A program made the translations under genes and the position numbers. Positions 52,286 through 60,501 of a DNA stretch of 64,000 bases are shown one piece after another. How positions within the stretch are numbered: position 1 is the stretch's first letter; each line of letters begins with the position of its first letter. The notes beneath the pieces were generated by a model, which saw nothing but the letters and a program-made list of their open reading frames with translations, made no database searches and was not told the DNA's origin. This DNA comes from Mesorhizobium sophorae (GTDB taxonomy: Bacteria; Pseudomonadota; Alphaproteobacteria; Rhizobiales; Rhizobiaceae), in contig NZ_NNRI01000001.1 in NCBI RefSeq assembly GCF_002270415.1, forward strand, positions 372,001-436,000, in the 5' to 3' direction.

Positions 52286-53442
52286 AGCCCGAACTCATCG
52301 CGGATTGCAGCACTGTGCTCGCCGATGCGCGGTGCCGCCCGTTCGACCTTGGCTCTGACACCGTCGACCCTCAGCGGCGAACTGGTGGTGAGGATCGAGA
52401 CGTCGTCCTCGCGCGTCACCGTCTGCAGCATGTCCAGCGACTCGAACCCTTCGCTTGCCAGCATCTCCGGCCAGGTCAGTACCTTGGCGCACCAGATGTC
52501 GGCCGGCTCCAGGATATCAAGCCACTCGTCGATGGCCTTGGTGGCGATCCTTTGCGCGATGATCGCCTTGATGTCGTCGCGCGCAGTGAACCACGATGCC
52601 GGCTTGTCACGATAGGGCGCCAGTTCGCCAAGAGACAGCAGATCGGCCAGCTTGGGGATCGGCGTCATGGCGATGGCGAGGTAACCGTCCTTGGCGGGGT
52701 AAACGCCGTAAGGCGCCGAAAGATAGGCATGCGCGCTGCGGAAGCTGGAGCGCCGGGGCAAGCGACGGCCGTCATTGAGATGCGTGGTCAGCACCTCGAA
52801 CTGGAAATCGACCAGCGCTTCCAGCAGGCTGGTTTCGATATGGCTTCCCTGGCCGGTGATGCCGCGCCGCACAAGTGCTGCCAGGATACCCTGTGCGCAG
52901 GCAGCGCCCGCCAGCATGTCACCGATGGCGAGGCCGAACGGCACCGGGCCCTGGTCTTCGTCGCCGTTCAGCCACATCACACCGGAGCGCGACTGCGCCA
53001 GCAGATCCTGGCCCGGCCGCTTGACCCATGGGCCGTCCTCGCCATAGCCGCTGATCGAGGCATAGACTAGGCGCGGATTGATCTTGCGGACCGCCTCGTA
53101 GTCGAGGCCGAGCCGCTCGATGACGCCCGGTCGGAAATTCTGGATCAGCACATCGGCCTTGGCCAGCAGGCCGCGCAGCGTCTTGAGGTCGGCCTCGTTC
53201 TTGAGGTCGATAGCAAAACTTTCCTTGGCCCGGTTGATGGCATGGAAGATTGTCGAGTCGCCACCGATCTCGGTGTCGCTGAGATAGAGCCGGCGCGACA
53301 GGTCGCCGCCATCCGGACGCTCGATCTTGATGACGCGGGCGCCGAGGTCAAGCAGCCTGAGCGAGCAATAAGGCCCGGACAGGAACTGGCTCATGTCGAC
53401 GACGACGAGACCGGCAAGCGGCAATTCGGCTGCTGCCGGCAT
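52282..53442 (-). CDS. CaiB/BaiF family III CoA transferase
   Basis: A 386-residue family III CoA transferase. The fold start LAGLVVVDMSQFLSGPYCS is at residues 9-27, followed by RVIKIERPDGGD and the active-site region QNFRPGVIERLGLDYEAV. These enzymes move CoA between carboxylic acids. ATG 53442 lies 2 bases from the MaoC stop; the longer frame upstream is a shadow of MaoC. With MaoC it suggests a CoA-thioester step on a small hydroxy- or keto-acid. Confidence 0.9.
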   Translation of the reverse strand: MPAAAELPLAGLVVVDMSQFLSGPYCSLRLLDLGARVIKIERPDGGDLSRRLYLSDTEIGGDSTIFHAINRAKESFAIDLKNEADLKTLRGLLAKADVLIQNFRPGVIERLGLDYEAVRKINPRLVYASISGYGEDGPWVKRPGQDLLAQSRSGVMWLNGDEDQGPVPFGLAIGDMLAGAACAQGILAALVRRGITGQGSHIETSLLEALVDFQFEVLTTHLNDGRRLPRRSSFRSAHAYLSAPYGVYPAKDGYLAIAMTPIPKLADLLSLGELAPYRDKPASWFTARDDIKAIIAQRIATKAIDEWLDILEPADIWCAKVLTWPEMLASEGFESLDMLQTVTREDDVSILTTSSPLRVDGVRAKVERAAPRIGEHSAAIRDEFGL

Positions 53443-53444
53443 CG

Positions 53445-53996
53445 CTATTTCTCCGTCTTGCCGACAAAGTCGGCCGGGTTTCGGTACTTCACAGTCTGCA
53501 GATGCTCGCAGTAGAGAACGAGTTCCCCTTCGCCCTTGAACACCTCGTAGCTGGCGCGGATCAGCCCCATCTCCTTGTAGCGCGGCTTCTTGTCGAGGTT
53601 GGAGCGGATCGAATAAATCGTGTCGCCAATGAAGACAGGCTTTATGAAGCGGAGCTTGTCGTAGCCATAGGAAAAGGCATTGATGCAATTGGTGGCGACC
53701 AGCCCGAGGCCAGCCGAAAATACGAAGGCCCCGGCGATCAGCCGCTTGCCGAAAATGCCTTCCGTCTCGGCAAACATCTGGTCCTGCACATAGGGGTGGA
53801 TGTCGAGCACCAGGGTGTTGAACAGGTGGCTGTCGCCTTCCGCCATGGTGCGCCGCAACGAGCGGATTTTCTGGCCCACCGGCCAGTCCTCATAGAACCA
53901 GTTTTCGGCGTTCCAAACCGGCAGGGCGGCGTGCTCCTCAGGCATGTTGGCGGGGTGCGTCGAGGCGACGCCGACGGTGGGCGCGAAGTCGTTCAT
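53445..53996 (-). CDS. MaoC-like hydratase (paralogue 2, mesaconyl-CoA hydratase-like region)
   Basis: A 183-residue hot-dog protein. The active region reads [19 protein letters not shown], so the canonical D-x4-H of paralogue 1 is changed, resembling hydratases of mesaconyl- or methylmalyl-CoA type more than (R)-enoyl-CoA hydratases. That assignment is from memory of the families and tentative. ATG 53996 has GGAG 7 bases upstream. First gene of the leftward set MaoC, CoA transferase, binding-like protein. Confidence 0.82.
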   Translation of the reverse strand: MNDFAPTVGVASTHPANMPEEHAALPVWNAENWFYEDWPVGQKIRSLRRTMAEGDSHLFNTLVLDIHPYVQDQMFAETEGIFGKRLIAGAFVFSAGLGLVATNCINAFSYGYDKLRFIKPVFIGDTIYSIRSNLDKKPRYKEMGLIRASYEVFKGEGELVLYCEHLQTVKYRNPADFVGKTEK

Positions 53997-54387
53997 GGCT
54001 GGCTCCGCCAGGCCAGTGGCGAGCACCGCACAGGGACCGCAACACGCATCAAAGCGCCAGAAAACACGACGTCTCCTCCGTCAATCTTCTTTTGTAAATA
54101 GTATTTTCACATATGGGATTCCGTTGCAAGCATGAACAGGCGAAATCTAGGCCGTAACCGCGCGCCGAAGCGCTGGCGGGCAGGGGAGCAAACAATGCGC
54201 AATGCCTGTCTGGTATTTATCGGCCGCTTGAATCGCGAGGCGCCCGTATTTTCAGGGCGCGACAACCGACAGCGGCATGCTGACCGAAACCGGACAGGCC
54301 GTCGAGATCGGCACGCCGATGTGCGTCAAGAACGTGGGCTGAACGCCGCAACTTCCCTCGAAGCCTCGGAACAAAGCTGGCCGGGGC
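53997..54387. other. Gene-poor interval upstream of the MaoC gene
   Basis: This stretch should contain the leftward promoter of the MaoC set (AT-rich around 54085-54125). At 54253-54342 a short rightward frame with high GC at third positions ends ATGCVKNVG-like sequence (TPMCVKNVG then TGA) but lacks a start and homology that I can name. I see no complete gene. Confidence 0.4.
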
Positions 54388-55404
54388 TCAAGCCTGTTGG
54401 ATTGCCGAGAGCTTCCAGCTCGAGCCATTCTCGCGCATGAATGTCCACAGCTCCGTCGTCTCTGTCGGATGCTCATCGTCGCCTTCGACGACCTTGCCGC
54501 TGGCCCGTTCGCGCATCACGTCACGAGACTCGTAGCGTAGTGCGGCGGTGGCGTAGTCGCGGTCATCCTCGCGCCAGCTTTCCGCGATGTCGGCCTGCAG
54601 CAAAGTGATGTCCGATACGTCGTTCCTGAGACCTTTCTGGGCATTGTCGGCCAGCTCCTCGGACAGATAGGACACCATCTCGGGGGTCGTCGCCCGGCGC
54701 AGGGCGGCATGGTCTTCGCGCCCGAATGCTTCTTGGACGTCGGTCAGCAGCCGCTGGAACGCGTCGAGGTCGGTCTGAGCCAGCGTAATCTCCTCCGAAC
54801 CGGTGGCTGGAGAGCCTCCGCCCGAACCGCCGCCAAAGCCGGGAATTGTAAAGGAGCGTGCCGTGTCTGCCTGTTGCTGTGCCGTTGCGCGGTTCTCAAA
54901 TCTCGAAACTTGAGCATTGGAAGATTGGGCATCGGAAGTTTGGCCATTGCCGGCACCCGCGAGCACAGGGCCACGCGCGGATTGCGACCGGAAAAAGCGA
55001 ATGGCCAGCATGATTGCGCCACCTATCAGCAGGGCCTGAAGCAAGAAGCCGAACATGCCGGCCAGGCCGCCGAAGCCTTGGCCGACGAGCAGGCCGATCA
55101 GGCCGCCGAGCAGCAGGCCGCGCATCATCGTTCCGCCGAAGCCGCTCATAAAACCGGGCCTCTGCAGGCCGGCCTGCGGTTGCCGCACCGGAGTGTTCAC
55201 GCCGGTGTTGGGCGTCATCGAACGCTCGACCGGAGCGATCGGCGCTGGTGCCGTTCTGGTCGGCGGTGCCGATTGGAACGTACGCGTGCCACGACTGCCG
55301 AAACTGCCGCCGCGACGAGCCTCGGCGTGATCCATCGCGACCATGGAGAATGCAAGGACCAGCCCTGCAATCAGGGCGGCAAATCGGCTTGAGCGAGGCA
55401 TCAT
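54388..55404 (-). CDS. Tim44-like domain protein
   Basis: About 338 residues. An N-terminal signal or anchor (FAALIAGLVLAFSMVAM), then a Pro/Thr/Gln-rich linker, Gly-rich membrane helices (GLLLGGLIGLLVGQGFGGLAG, LLQALLIGGAIMLAIRFF) and a C-terminal Tim44-like domain (DLDAFQRLLTDVQEAFGRED through SSWKLSAIQQA). Bacterial members are membrane-associated proteins of unsettled function. The start is ATG 55404 or 55401; a TTG further out is less likely. Confidence 0.82.
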   Translation of the reverse strand: MMPRSSRFAALIAGLVLAFSMVAMDHAEARRGGSFGSRGTRTFQSAPPTRTAPAPIAPVERSMTPNTGVNTPVRQPQAGLQRPGFMSGFGGTMMRGLLLGGLIGLLVGQGFGGLAGMFGFLLQALLIGGAIMLAIRFFRSQSARGPVLAGAGNGQTSDAQSSNAQVSRFENRATAQQQADTARSFTIPGFGGGSGGGSPATGSEEITLAQTDLDAFQRLLTDVQEAFGREDHAALRRATTPEMVSYLSEELADNAQKGLRNDVSDITLLQADIAESWREDDRDYATAALRYESRDVMRERASGKVVEGDDEHPTETTELWTFMRENGSSWKLSAIQQA

Positions 55405-55476
55405 CGGGGGTGGCCTTTTCGATGTGGTTTCGGAAATATTCAGCAAACGCCGGCCCGGACGCCGGACATCATGCGG

Positions 55477-55776
55477 TCAATCGAACAATTCTTCGAAGAA
55501 TGATTTCTTCCGCTTGGGATAGCGGTGGCCCTGCGAGCGGGAGTAATCGTCATCGCGCCCTTGGCCATGTTGCGGCTGGGAGAATGCTGCCGGCTGTGGC
55601 TGTTGCACAGGCGCGGCGTCCCTGCCGGAACGCTCGATGATCTTGTCGAGTTCGCCGCGATCAAGCCAGACGCCTCGGCACTGCGGACAATAATCGATCT
55701 CGATCCCCTGGCGTTCGCTCATCACGAGCGCAACGCGGCAGGAGGGGCAAACCAAACCAAGGAGGGAAGATGTCAT
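55477..55776 (-). CDS. Small zinc-ribbon protein (TFIIB-type zinc finger domain)
   Basis: A 99-residue protein with two CxxC pairs, C10/C13 (CPSC) and C30/C33 (CPQC), followed by RGVWLDRGELDKIIERS, the hallmark of the zf-TFIIB-like bacterial family. The C-terminal half is Gln/Arg/Lys-rich and ends FFEELFD. Function in bacteria is unknown. ATG 55776 with GGAG upstream; the in-frame upstream extension shows no homology. Confidence 0.85.
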   Translation of the reverse strand: MTSSLLGLVCPSCRVALVMSERQGIEIDYCPQCRGVWLDRGELDKIIERSGRDAAPVQQPQPAAFSQPQHGQGRDDDYSRSQGHRYPKRKKSFFEELFD

Positions 55777-55942
55777 GAGGGGCTCCAAACCAAAAAAGAA
55801 TGAGCCCGCTTGACCGAAAAGAATGGAAACGGGCCCGTTATAGCGGTCCGACATCACAATCGCCAAAGAAGCGACAGTCAGAGGGGCCCGGCCCGCACAA
55901 GGCAATTAGGAATGCAGAGGCGCGCCTTCAAGGGATTGTTGC

Positions 55943-56932
55943 TCAAACCGTCACCACAATCTTTCCGAACTGCCGGTTCGATTCCAGGAAGCGATGCGCC
56001 TCGACGATTTGCTCGAACGGGAAAGTTCTGTCGATGATCGGCCTCAGCGCGCCGGTCTCCAGACCTTCGAGGATGAACGCTTTGGCCGCTTCCAGCTTCG
56101 CCGGGTTGCCGGTGATCTCGTGGACGAGATAACCGCGCAGCGTCAGCGTCTTGGCCAGTACGGCGAACAACGGGAACGGCGTCGGCTCCAGGCTGAGGCC
56201 ACCATACTCGATGAGAATGCCACCCCGCGCCATCGCCGCCGTCAGCGGCTCGAAGATCGGGCCGCCGATCGCATCGAACACGACGCGCACGCCTTGCGGC
56301 CCGGCGATTTCATCGAGCCGTGCGGCCAAATCCTCCTCCGTAGACGCCACCACATAGGCCGCGCCGGCGTCGAGCAGGGCCTGCCTCTTGGCCGTTGTCC
56401 GCGTCACCGCAATCACGGTGGCGCCAAGCCTGTTGGCGATCTGGATCGCGGCAAGCCCGACACTGCTCGATGCCGCGGTGATGACAACGAAATCTCCGCT
56501 GTGCAGCCTGGCGATATCGACCAGCGCGCCATAGGCGGTGAGGTATTGCATCCAGACCGCCGCCGCCATTGGCCAGTCGAGCGAGGGCGGGTGCTTGACG
56601 ACGAGCCCGGCAGGATAGGTGGCAAGCTCGCCATAGGCGGGCCAGCGGATCATCGATTGCGGCGGGATGATGCTGACGCTGTCGCCTGGCGCAAAATCCG
56701 TCACACCTTCGCCCACCGCCTCGATGATGCCCGCCGCTTCGAGGCCAAGCCCCGAGGGCAGCGTCGGCGTTTCGATATAGGCACCAGCCCGCAGCAACGC
56801 CTCGGCGCGGTTGAGGCTGAGCGCCTTGACGCGGATTTGAACTTCGCCCGGCCCCGGTCCGGGACGATCGACATCCTCGATGCGCAGGACCTCGGGGCCA
56901 CCATGCTGGTGGAAGCGAACAAGACGTGCCAT
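55943..56932 (-). CDS. MDR-family NAD(P)-dependent quinone oxidoreductase/alcohol dehydrogenase
   Basis: A 329-residue medium-chain oxidoreductase. The N-terminal GroES-like domain (GPEVLRIEDVDRPGPGPGEV) lacks zinc-binding cysteines, and the Rossmann domain shows VITAASSSVGLAAIQIANRLGA near residue 150. Zinc-free members reduce quinones or enones with NADPH. It is divergent from a LysR-type gene that has lost its N-terminal domain, so it may have lost its regulator. Confidence 0.88.
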   Translation of the reverse strand: MARLVRFHQHGGPEVLRIEDVDRPGPGPGEVQIRVKALSLNRAEALLRAGAYIETPTLPSGLGLEAAGIIEAVGEGVTDFAPGDSVSIIPPQSMIRWPAYGELATYPAGLVVKHPPSLDWPMAAAVWMQYLTAYGALVDIARLHSGDFVVITAASSSVGLAAIQIANRLGATVIAVTRTTAKRQALLDAGAAYVVASTEEDLAARLDEIAGPQGVRVVFDAIGGPIFEPLTAAMARGGILIEYGGLSLEPTPFPLFAVLAKTLTLRGYLVHEITGNPAKLEAAKAFILEGLETGALRPIIDRTFPFEQIVEAHRFLESNRQFGKIVVTV

Positions 56933-56973
56933 TCGGGTTACTCCAAATTATCTGAACCGAATGAGCTATGCAG

Positions 56974-57769
56974 GCGAGATCCTCTCGAGGAACGGCTGGG
57001 CGTGCGGCTGCTCAACCGGACCACGCGCCGGCAGAGCCTGACCGACTTCGGACGCGCCTATTACGAACGCTGCCGGGTCGTGCTGGCCGAGGCCGAAGCC
57101 GCCGATGCGCTCGCCGCCGACGAGTTTTCCGAACCGCGAGGCAAACTGCGCGTCACCATGCCGGCGCATTTCGGCCGCCACTGCGTGACACCCATACTGC
57201 TGCGGCTGGCGCGGCAATATCCGATGCTGGAACTCGACCTGTCGCTCAGCGACCGCTTCGCCGACCTTTCCGAGGACGGCTATGATCTTGCCATCCGGAC
57301 CGGCGCCTTGGACGACAAGGCAGGGGTGATCGCGCGTCGTGTCGCGCGCCAGGGCATGGTCGTCTGCGCGGCACCCGCCTATCTCCAACGCCACGCCGAA
57401 CCGCGGCGGATCGAGGATCTCGCCGACCATCAGGCCATTGTCTACCGCCGGCTCGGCCAGGTCGTTCAGCCGTGGCTGTTCGTGCGCGAGGGGCAAGCCG
57501 CGCAGGAGATCATGCCGACCGGCCGTCTGCGGCTTGACGATCTCGATGCCATCGCCGATGCCGCTGCTGAAGGCATGGGCCTTGCCTGGTTGCCCTATTG
57601 GCTGGTGCGCGAGCGCATTCAGGCCGGCGCGCTGGAGGCGCTGCTGCCGGATCAGCCGCGATATCTCTACGACTGTCACGCGCTTTGGCTGCAGACGCCG
57701 CATCTGCCGTTGAAGGTACGGCTGGCCGTCGATGCACTGGCGGCCGCTTTACCGAAATTGATGGCCTGA
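56974..57769 (+). pseudogene. LysR-family regulator lacking the DNA-binding domain
   Basis: LysR similarity begins abruptly at LEERLGVRLLNRTTRRQSLTD, which normally lies about 35-40 residues into the protein, and then continues intact through the whole effector-binding domain (GKLRVTMPAHFGRH, YDLAIRTGALDD, GMGLAWLPYWLV) to the stop at 57767-57769. The preceding sequence back to 56933 encodes no helix-turn-helix in any frame, and further upstream is the divergent oxidoreductase gene. No good start codon with ribosome site precedes the fragment. I read it as a 5' deletion of about 110-130 bases plus the original promoter. Confidence 0.8.
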
Positions 57770-57793
57770 GCGCAAGCGTCGCCATCGGAAGTT

Positions 57794-57834
57794 CTGCGCG
57801 GCTCAGGCCACCTTGCAGTGCCTGAGCCGCGCAG
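57794..57834. terminator. Bidirectional stem-loop between converging genes
   Basis: CTGCGCGGCTCAGGC (57794-57808) and GCCTGAGCCGCGCAG (57820-57834) make a perfect 15-bp stem with an 11-base loop, placed between the LysR remnant and the binding-protein gene. T runs are weak, so it may act as an mRNA end protector as well. Confidence 0.75.
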
Positions 57835-57842
57835 CTAGTTCG

Positions 57843-59012
57843 CTACAGTTTGCAGTAAGGCGTCACAGGTGCGATGACGCCGAAATCCCTAGCGATCTCG
57901 TAGCCGATGCCATCTGCCGCCGCCTTGCCGACATAGGAATGGCAGAGCGTGTGGTTGTTGGTGGCGTCGACGCGGATCTTGCCTTGCGGCGCGTCGAACT
58001 CGATCGATGGCAACGCCGCCAGCACATCGTCGTCCTTCAGCGATCCGGCCTTCTCGGCGGCCAGCGCGTAGAGATGCAGCCCATTGTAGCCGGCCTCGCC
58101 GATGCCGTTGACCATCTTCTCCTGGCCGAACTTTTCGCGGAAGCTCGAGATGAACTTCTTGTTGACCGGATTGTCGAGCGCCATCCAGTAGGGCTGCGGC
58201 GCGTAGGTTCCGGCCGCCACGCCGGGGGGCAGCGCATCCTTGTTGAAGACCTCGTCGAGCGGCGCGATCAGCGGCTGCTTGATGTCGAAGCTGCGATACT
58301 GCTTGAGCTGGGTGACGGCGTCGTTGCCGACCACCATCGACCAGACGACATCGGGCTTCAGCGACTTGATCTTCTGGAAGGCCGGGCCGAAGTCGGTGGT
58401 GCCGAACGGATAGTAATCGGCGCCGATGATCTTGCCGCCGGCCTTCTCGTAGGCCGCGGTGATCGCCTCGGTCATCTTCTGCGGCCAGGCATAGTCGGAG
58501 GCCATGACATAGATCGTCTTGCCGAGGTTCTCGGCCACCCAGGGCATCATCGGGTCGACTTGCTGCATCGGGATAGGGCCGGTGGCGACGAAGTAGCGGT
58601 TGCATTCGCCGCCTTCGAAGTTGGTCGGGTAGAAGAACAGCTTCTTGGCTTTCGAGGTGACGGACAGCGTCGCACTGCGCTCGGGCGAGATGATGGTGCC
58701 CATGATCACGTCGACCTTGTCTTCGTTGATGAGCTTGCGTGCCTTGTCGATCGCGCCCTTGGTCGTGGTCTGGTTGTCCTCGATGAACAATTCGACCTGG
58801 CGGCCGCCAATGCCATTGGCGGCGTTGAGTTCGGCAGCCGCCAGCTTGTAGCAATTGAGCAGCGTCTCGCCGAGGATCGCCTGCAATCCGGTGATCGGGA
58901 TCGATAGGCCGACCTTGACGGTGTCGGCGGCGCGCAGGATCGACGGCGCGCCGACCATGGCAAAGGCGGCCGCTGCGCCGCCCGATTTCAGAACAGTTCT
59001 TCTGCTTATCAT
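57843..59012 (-). CDS. Amide/urea-type ABC importer periplasmic binding protein
   Basis: A 389-residue branched-chain-amino-acid-fold binding protein of the UrtA/FmdD/AmiC type. The N-terminus SRRTVLKSGGAAAAFAMVGA looks like a Tat-type signal (RR). The mature part has KVGLSIPITGLQAILGETLL and LFFYPTNFEGGECNRYF, typical of urea or short-chain amide binders. GGAAGGG precedes the ATG. Unusually it is the last gene of the transporter operon, after the ATPases. Confidence 0.88.
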   Translation of the reverse strand: MISRRTVLKSGGAAAAFAMVGAPSILRAADTVKVGLSIPITGLQAILGETLLNCYKLAAAELNAANGIGGRQVELFIEDNQTTTKGAIDKARKLINEDKVDVIMGTIISPERSATLSVTSKAKKLFFYPTNFEGGECNRYFVATGPIPMQQVDPMMPWVAENLGKTIYVMASDYAWPQKMTEAITAAYEKAGGKIIGADYYPFGTTDFGPAFQKIKSLKPDVVWSMVVGNDAVTQLKQYRSFDIKQPLIAPLDEVFNKDALPPGVAAGTYAPQPYWMALDNPVNKKFISSFREKFGQEKMVNGIGEAGYNGLHLYALAAEKAGSLKDDDVLAALPSIEFDAPQGKIRVDATNNHTLCHSYVGKAAADGIGYEIARDFGVIAPVTPYCKL

Positions 59013-59074
59013 TTTTGTGTTCCCTTCCAGTCCAGGCGCGCCCCATGCACGCCTTACAAAGCCAACAAATCCCG

Positions 59075-59093
59075 GGCGCGCTTTAAGCGCGCC
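59075..59093 (-). other. Stem-loop abutting the LivF-type ATPase stop codon
   Basis: GGCGCGC (59075-59081) and GCGCGCC (59087-59093) form a 7-bp GC stem with loop TTTAA right at the ATPase stop. It lies 62 bases before the binding-protein start and may separate expression of the two. Confidence 0.5.
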
Positions 59094-59794
59094 TAGAGAG
59101 CCAACAGATCCTTGAGCAGCGTCTCGTCGGCGAACGCCTCCGGCGCGCCTTCATGCACGATCCTGCCTTTTTCCATCACCAGGCAGCGGTCCGCCGCCTT
59201 GAGAACGAGATCGAGATTCTGCTCGACGAGAACGATCGCGATGCCGCGCTCGCGCGCGATGCGCGGCACCAGCTCGGCAATCGACTGCACGATGTTCGGC
59301 TGGATGCCTTCCGAGGGTTCGTCGAGCAGCAGCACCGACGGCAGGCCGCACAGCGCGCGGCCGATCGCCAGCATCTGCTGCTGGCCACCCGAGAGCGTGC
59401 CGGCAACCTGCGTTTCGCGTTCACGCAGGATCGGGAAATAGCCGAAGATGTCGGCCGGAATGCCGCCGTCGCCACGCCCCTTGGCGGCGCGTGTGCCGAC
59501 GTCCAGATTTTGCCGCACGGTCAGCTGGTTGAAGATGCCGCGTCCCTGCGGGACATGCGCGATGCCGGCCCGCGCGCGGCGGAAGGCCGGCGCATTGGTG
59601 AGGTCCTGGTCGCCGAGAAGCATGGCGCCGCCGCTCGCCCGCAAGGCTCCGGCGATGACGCGCAGCAGCGTCGTCTTGCCGGCGCCGTTGCGGCCGAGCA
59701 GGCCGACGACCTCGCCCGGCGCGACGCTGAGGTCGATGCCGTTCAGCACCGGGAGCAAGCCGTAGCCAGCCGAGATCGCCATTGTCCGCAGCAT
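59093..59794 (-). CDS. Branched-chain/amide-type ABC ATPase, LivF/UrtE-like
   Basis: A 233-residue ATPase with Walker A GRNGAGKTT at residues 34-42, signature LSGGQQQMLAIGRAL and LLDEPSEGIQPNIVQ. The C-terminus ends LLKDLLAL; a second copy of the codons for DLLAL plus a stop occurs 37 bases downstream at 59054-59071. It starts 2 bases from the LivG stop. Confidence 0.9.
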   Translation of the reverse strand: MLRTMAISAGYGLLPVLNGIDLSVAPGEVVGLLGRNGAGKTTLLRVIAGALRASGGAMLLGDQDLTNAPAFRRARAGIAHVPQGRGIFNQLTVRQNLDVGTRAAKGRGDGGIPADIFGYFPILRERETQVAGTLSGGQQQMLAIGRALCGLPSVLLLDEPSEGIQPNIVQSIAELVPRIARERGIAIVLVEQNLDLVLKAADRCLVMEKGRIVHEGAPEAFADETLLKDLLAL

Positions 59795-59796
59795 CG

Positions 59797-60501
59797 TCAG
59801 CGCCTCCCCAGATAGACGTCGCGGACCATCTCGTCGGTCTCGATGTCATGGAAAGGACCGCTGCGCAGCCGGCGCCCCTGATGCAGCACCAGCGTTTCGC
59901 AGTTCAGCGCCCGCACGAAGCGGATGTCATGTTCGACCGCGACGATCGAGAATTCGCCCTTGAGCCGCAGCAGCATTTCCGCCGTCGCCAGCGTCTCCTG
60001 CGGCGTCATGCCGGCGGTTGGCTCGTCGAGCAGCAGCAGCCTTGGCTCGATCGCCAGCGCCATGCCGATCTCCAGCCATTGCTTCTGGCCGTGCGCGAGT
60101 TCGCCGGCCAGCGTGGCGGCACGATTGCCGAGCGCGACCAGTTCCAGCAATTCAGCGACCGGGCGGACAGGTGAGGGCGCCCCCCACCGCGCGACCTTCA
60201 GATTGTCCTCAACCGACAGGCTGGGGAAGACCGACGGGATCTGGAACTTGCGGGCGATGCCGAGCCGGGCGATGCGGTGCAGCGGCAGGCCGGCGATATC
60301 GCGGCCGAGGAAGCGCACGCTGCCGCTGGTCGGGCGCAGCGTACCGGTCAGCACGTTGAGGAAGGTGCTCTTGCCGGCGCCATTCGGCCCGATGATGCAG
60401 CAAAGCTCCTTGTCGCGCACGGTGAGATCAAGCGCTTCCAGCGCCTGCAGGCCGCCAAAGCGGATGCCGACATTTTCGGCCTGGAGGAGGACATCGCTCA
60501 T
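59797..60501 (-). CDS. Branched-chain/amide-type ABC ATPase, LivG/UrtD-like
   Basis: A 234-residue ATPase with Walker A GPNGAGKST at residues 38-46, UrtD-like signature ELAHGQKQWLEIGMAL in place of LSGGQ, and LLLLDEPTAGMTPQE. The ATG at 60501 overlaps the upstream permease stop (ATGA). Confidence 0.92.
   Translation of the reverse strand: MSDVLLQAENVGIRFGGLQALEALDLTVRDKELCCIIGPNGAGKSTFLNVLTGTLRPTSGSVRFLGRDIAGLPLHRIARLGIARKFQIPSVFPSLSVEDNLKVARWGAPSPVRPVAELLELVALGNRAATLAGELAHGQKQWLEIGMALAIEPRLLLLDEPTAGMTPQETLATAEMLLRLKGEFSIVAVEHDIRFVRALNCETLVLHQGRRLRSGPFHDIETDEMVRDVYLGRR

Noticed and set aside
54253..54342. Possible gene remnant ending TPMCVKNVG
   Set aside because: Coding-like third-position GC, but too short, without start, and without a family that I can name.
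55994..56960. Long N-terminal extension of the LysR frame
   Set aside because: The extension is antisense to the MDR oxidoreductase and contains no helix-turn-helix, so it does not restore the missing DNA-binding domain.
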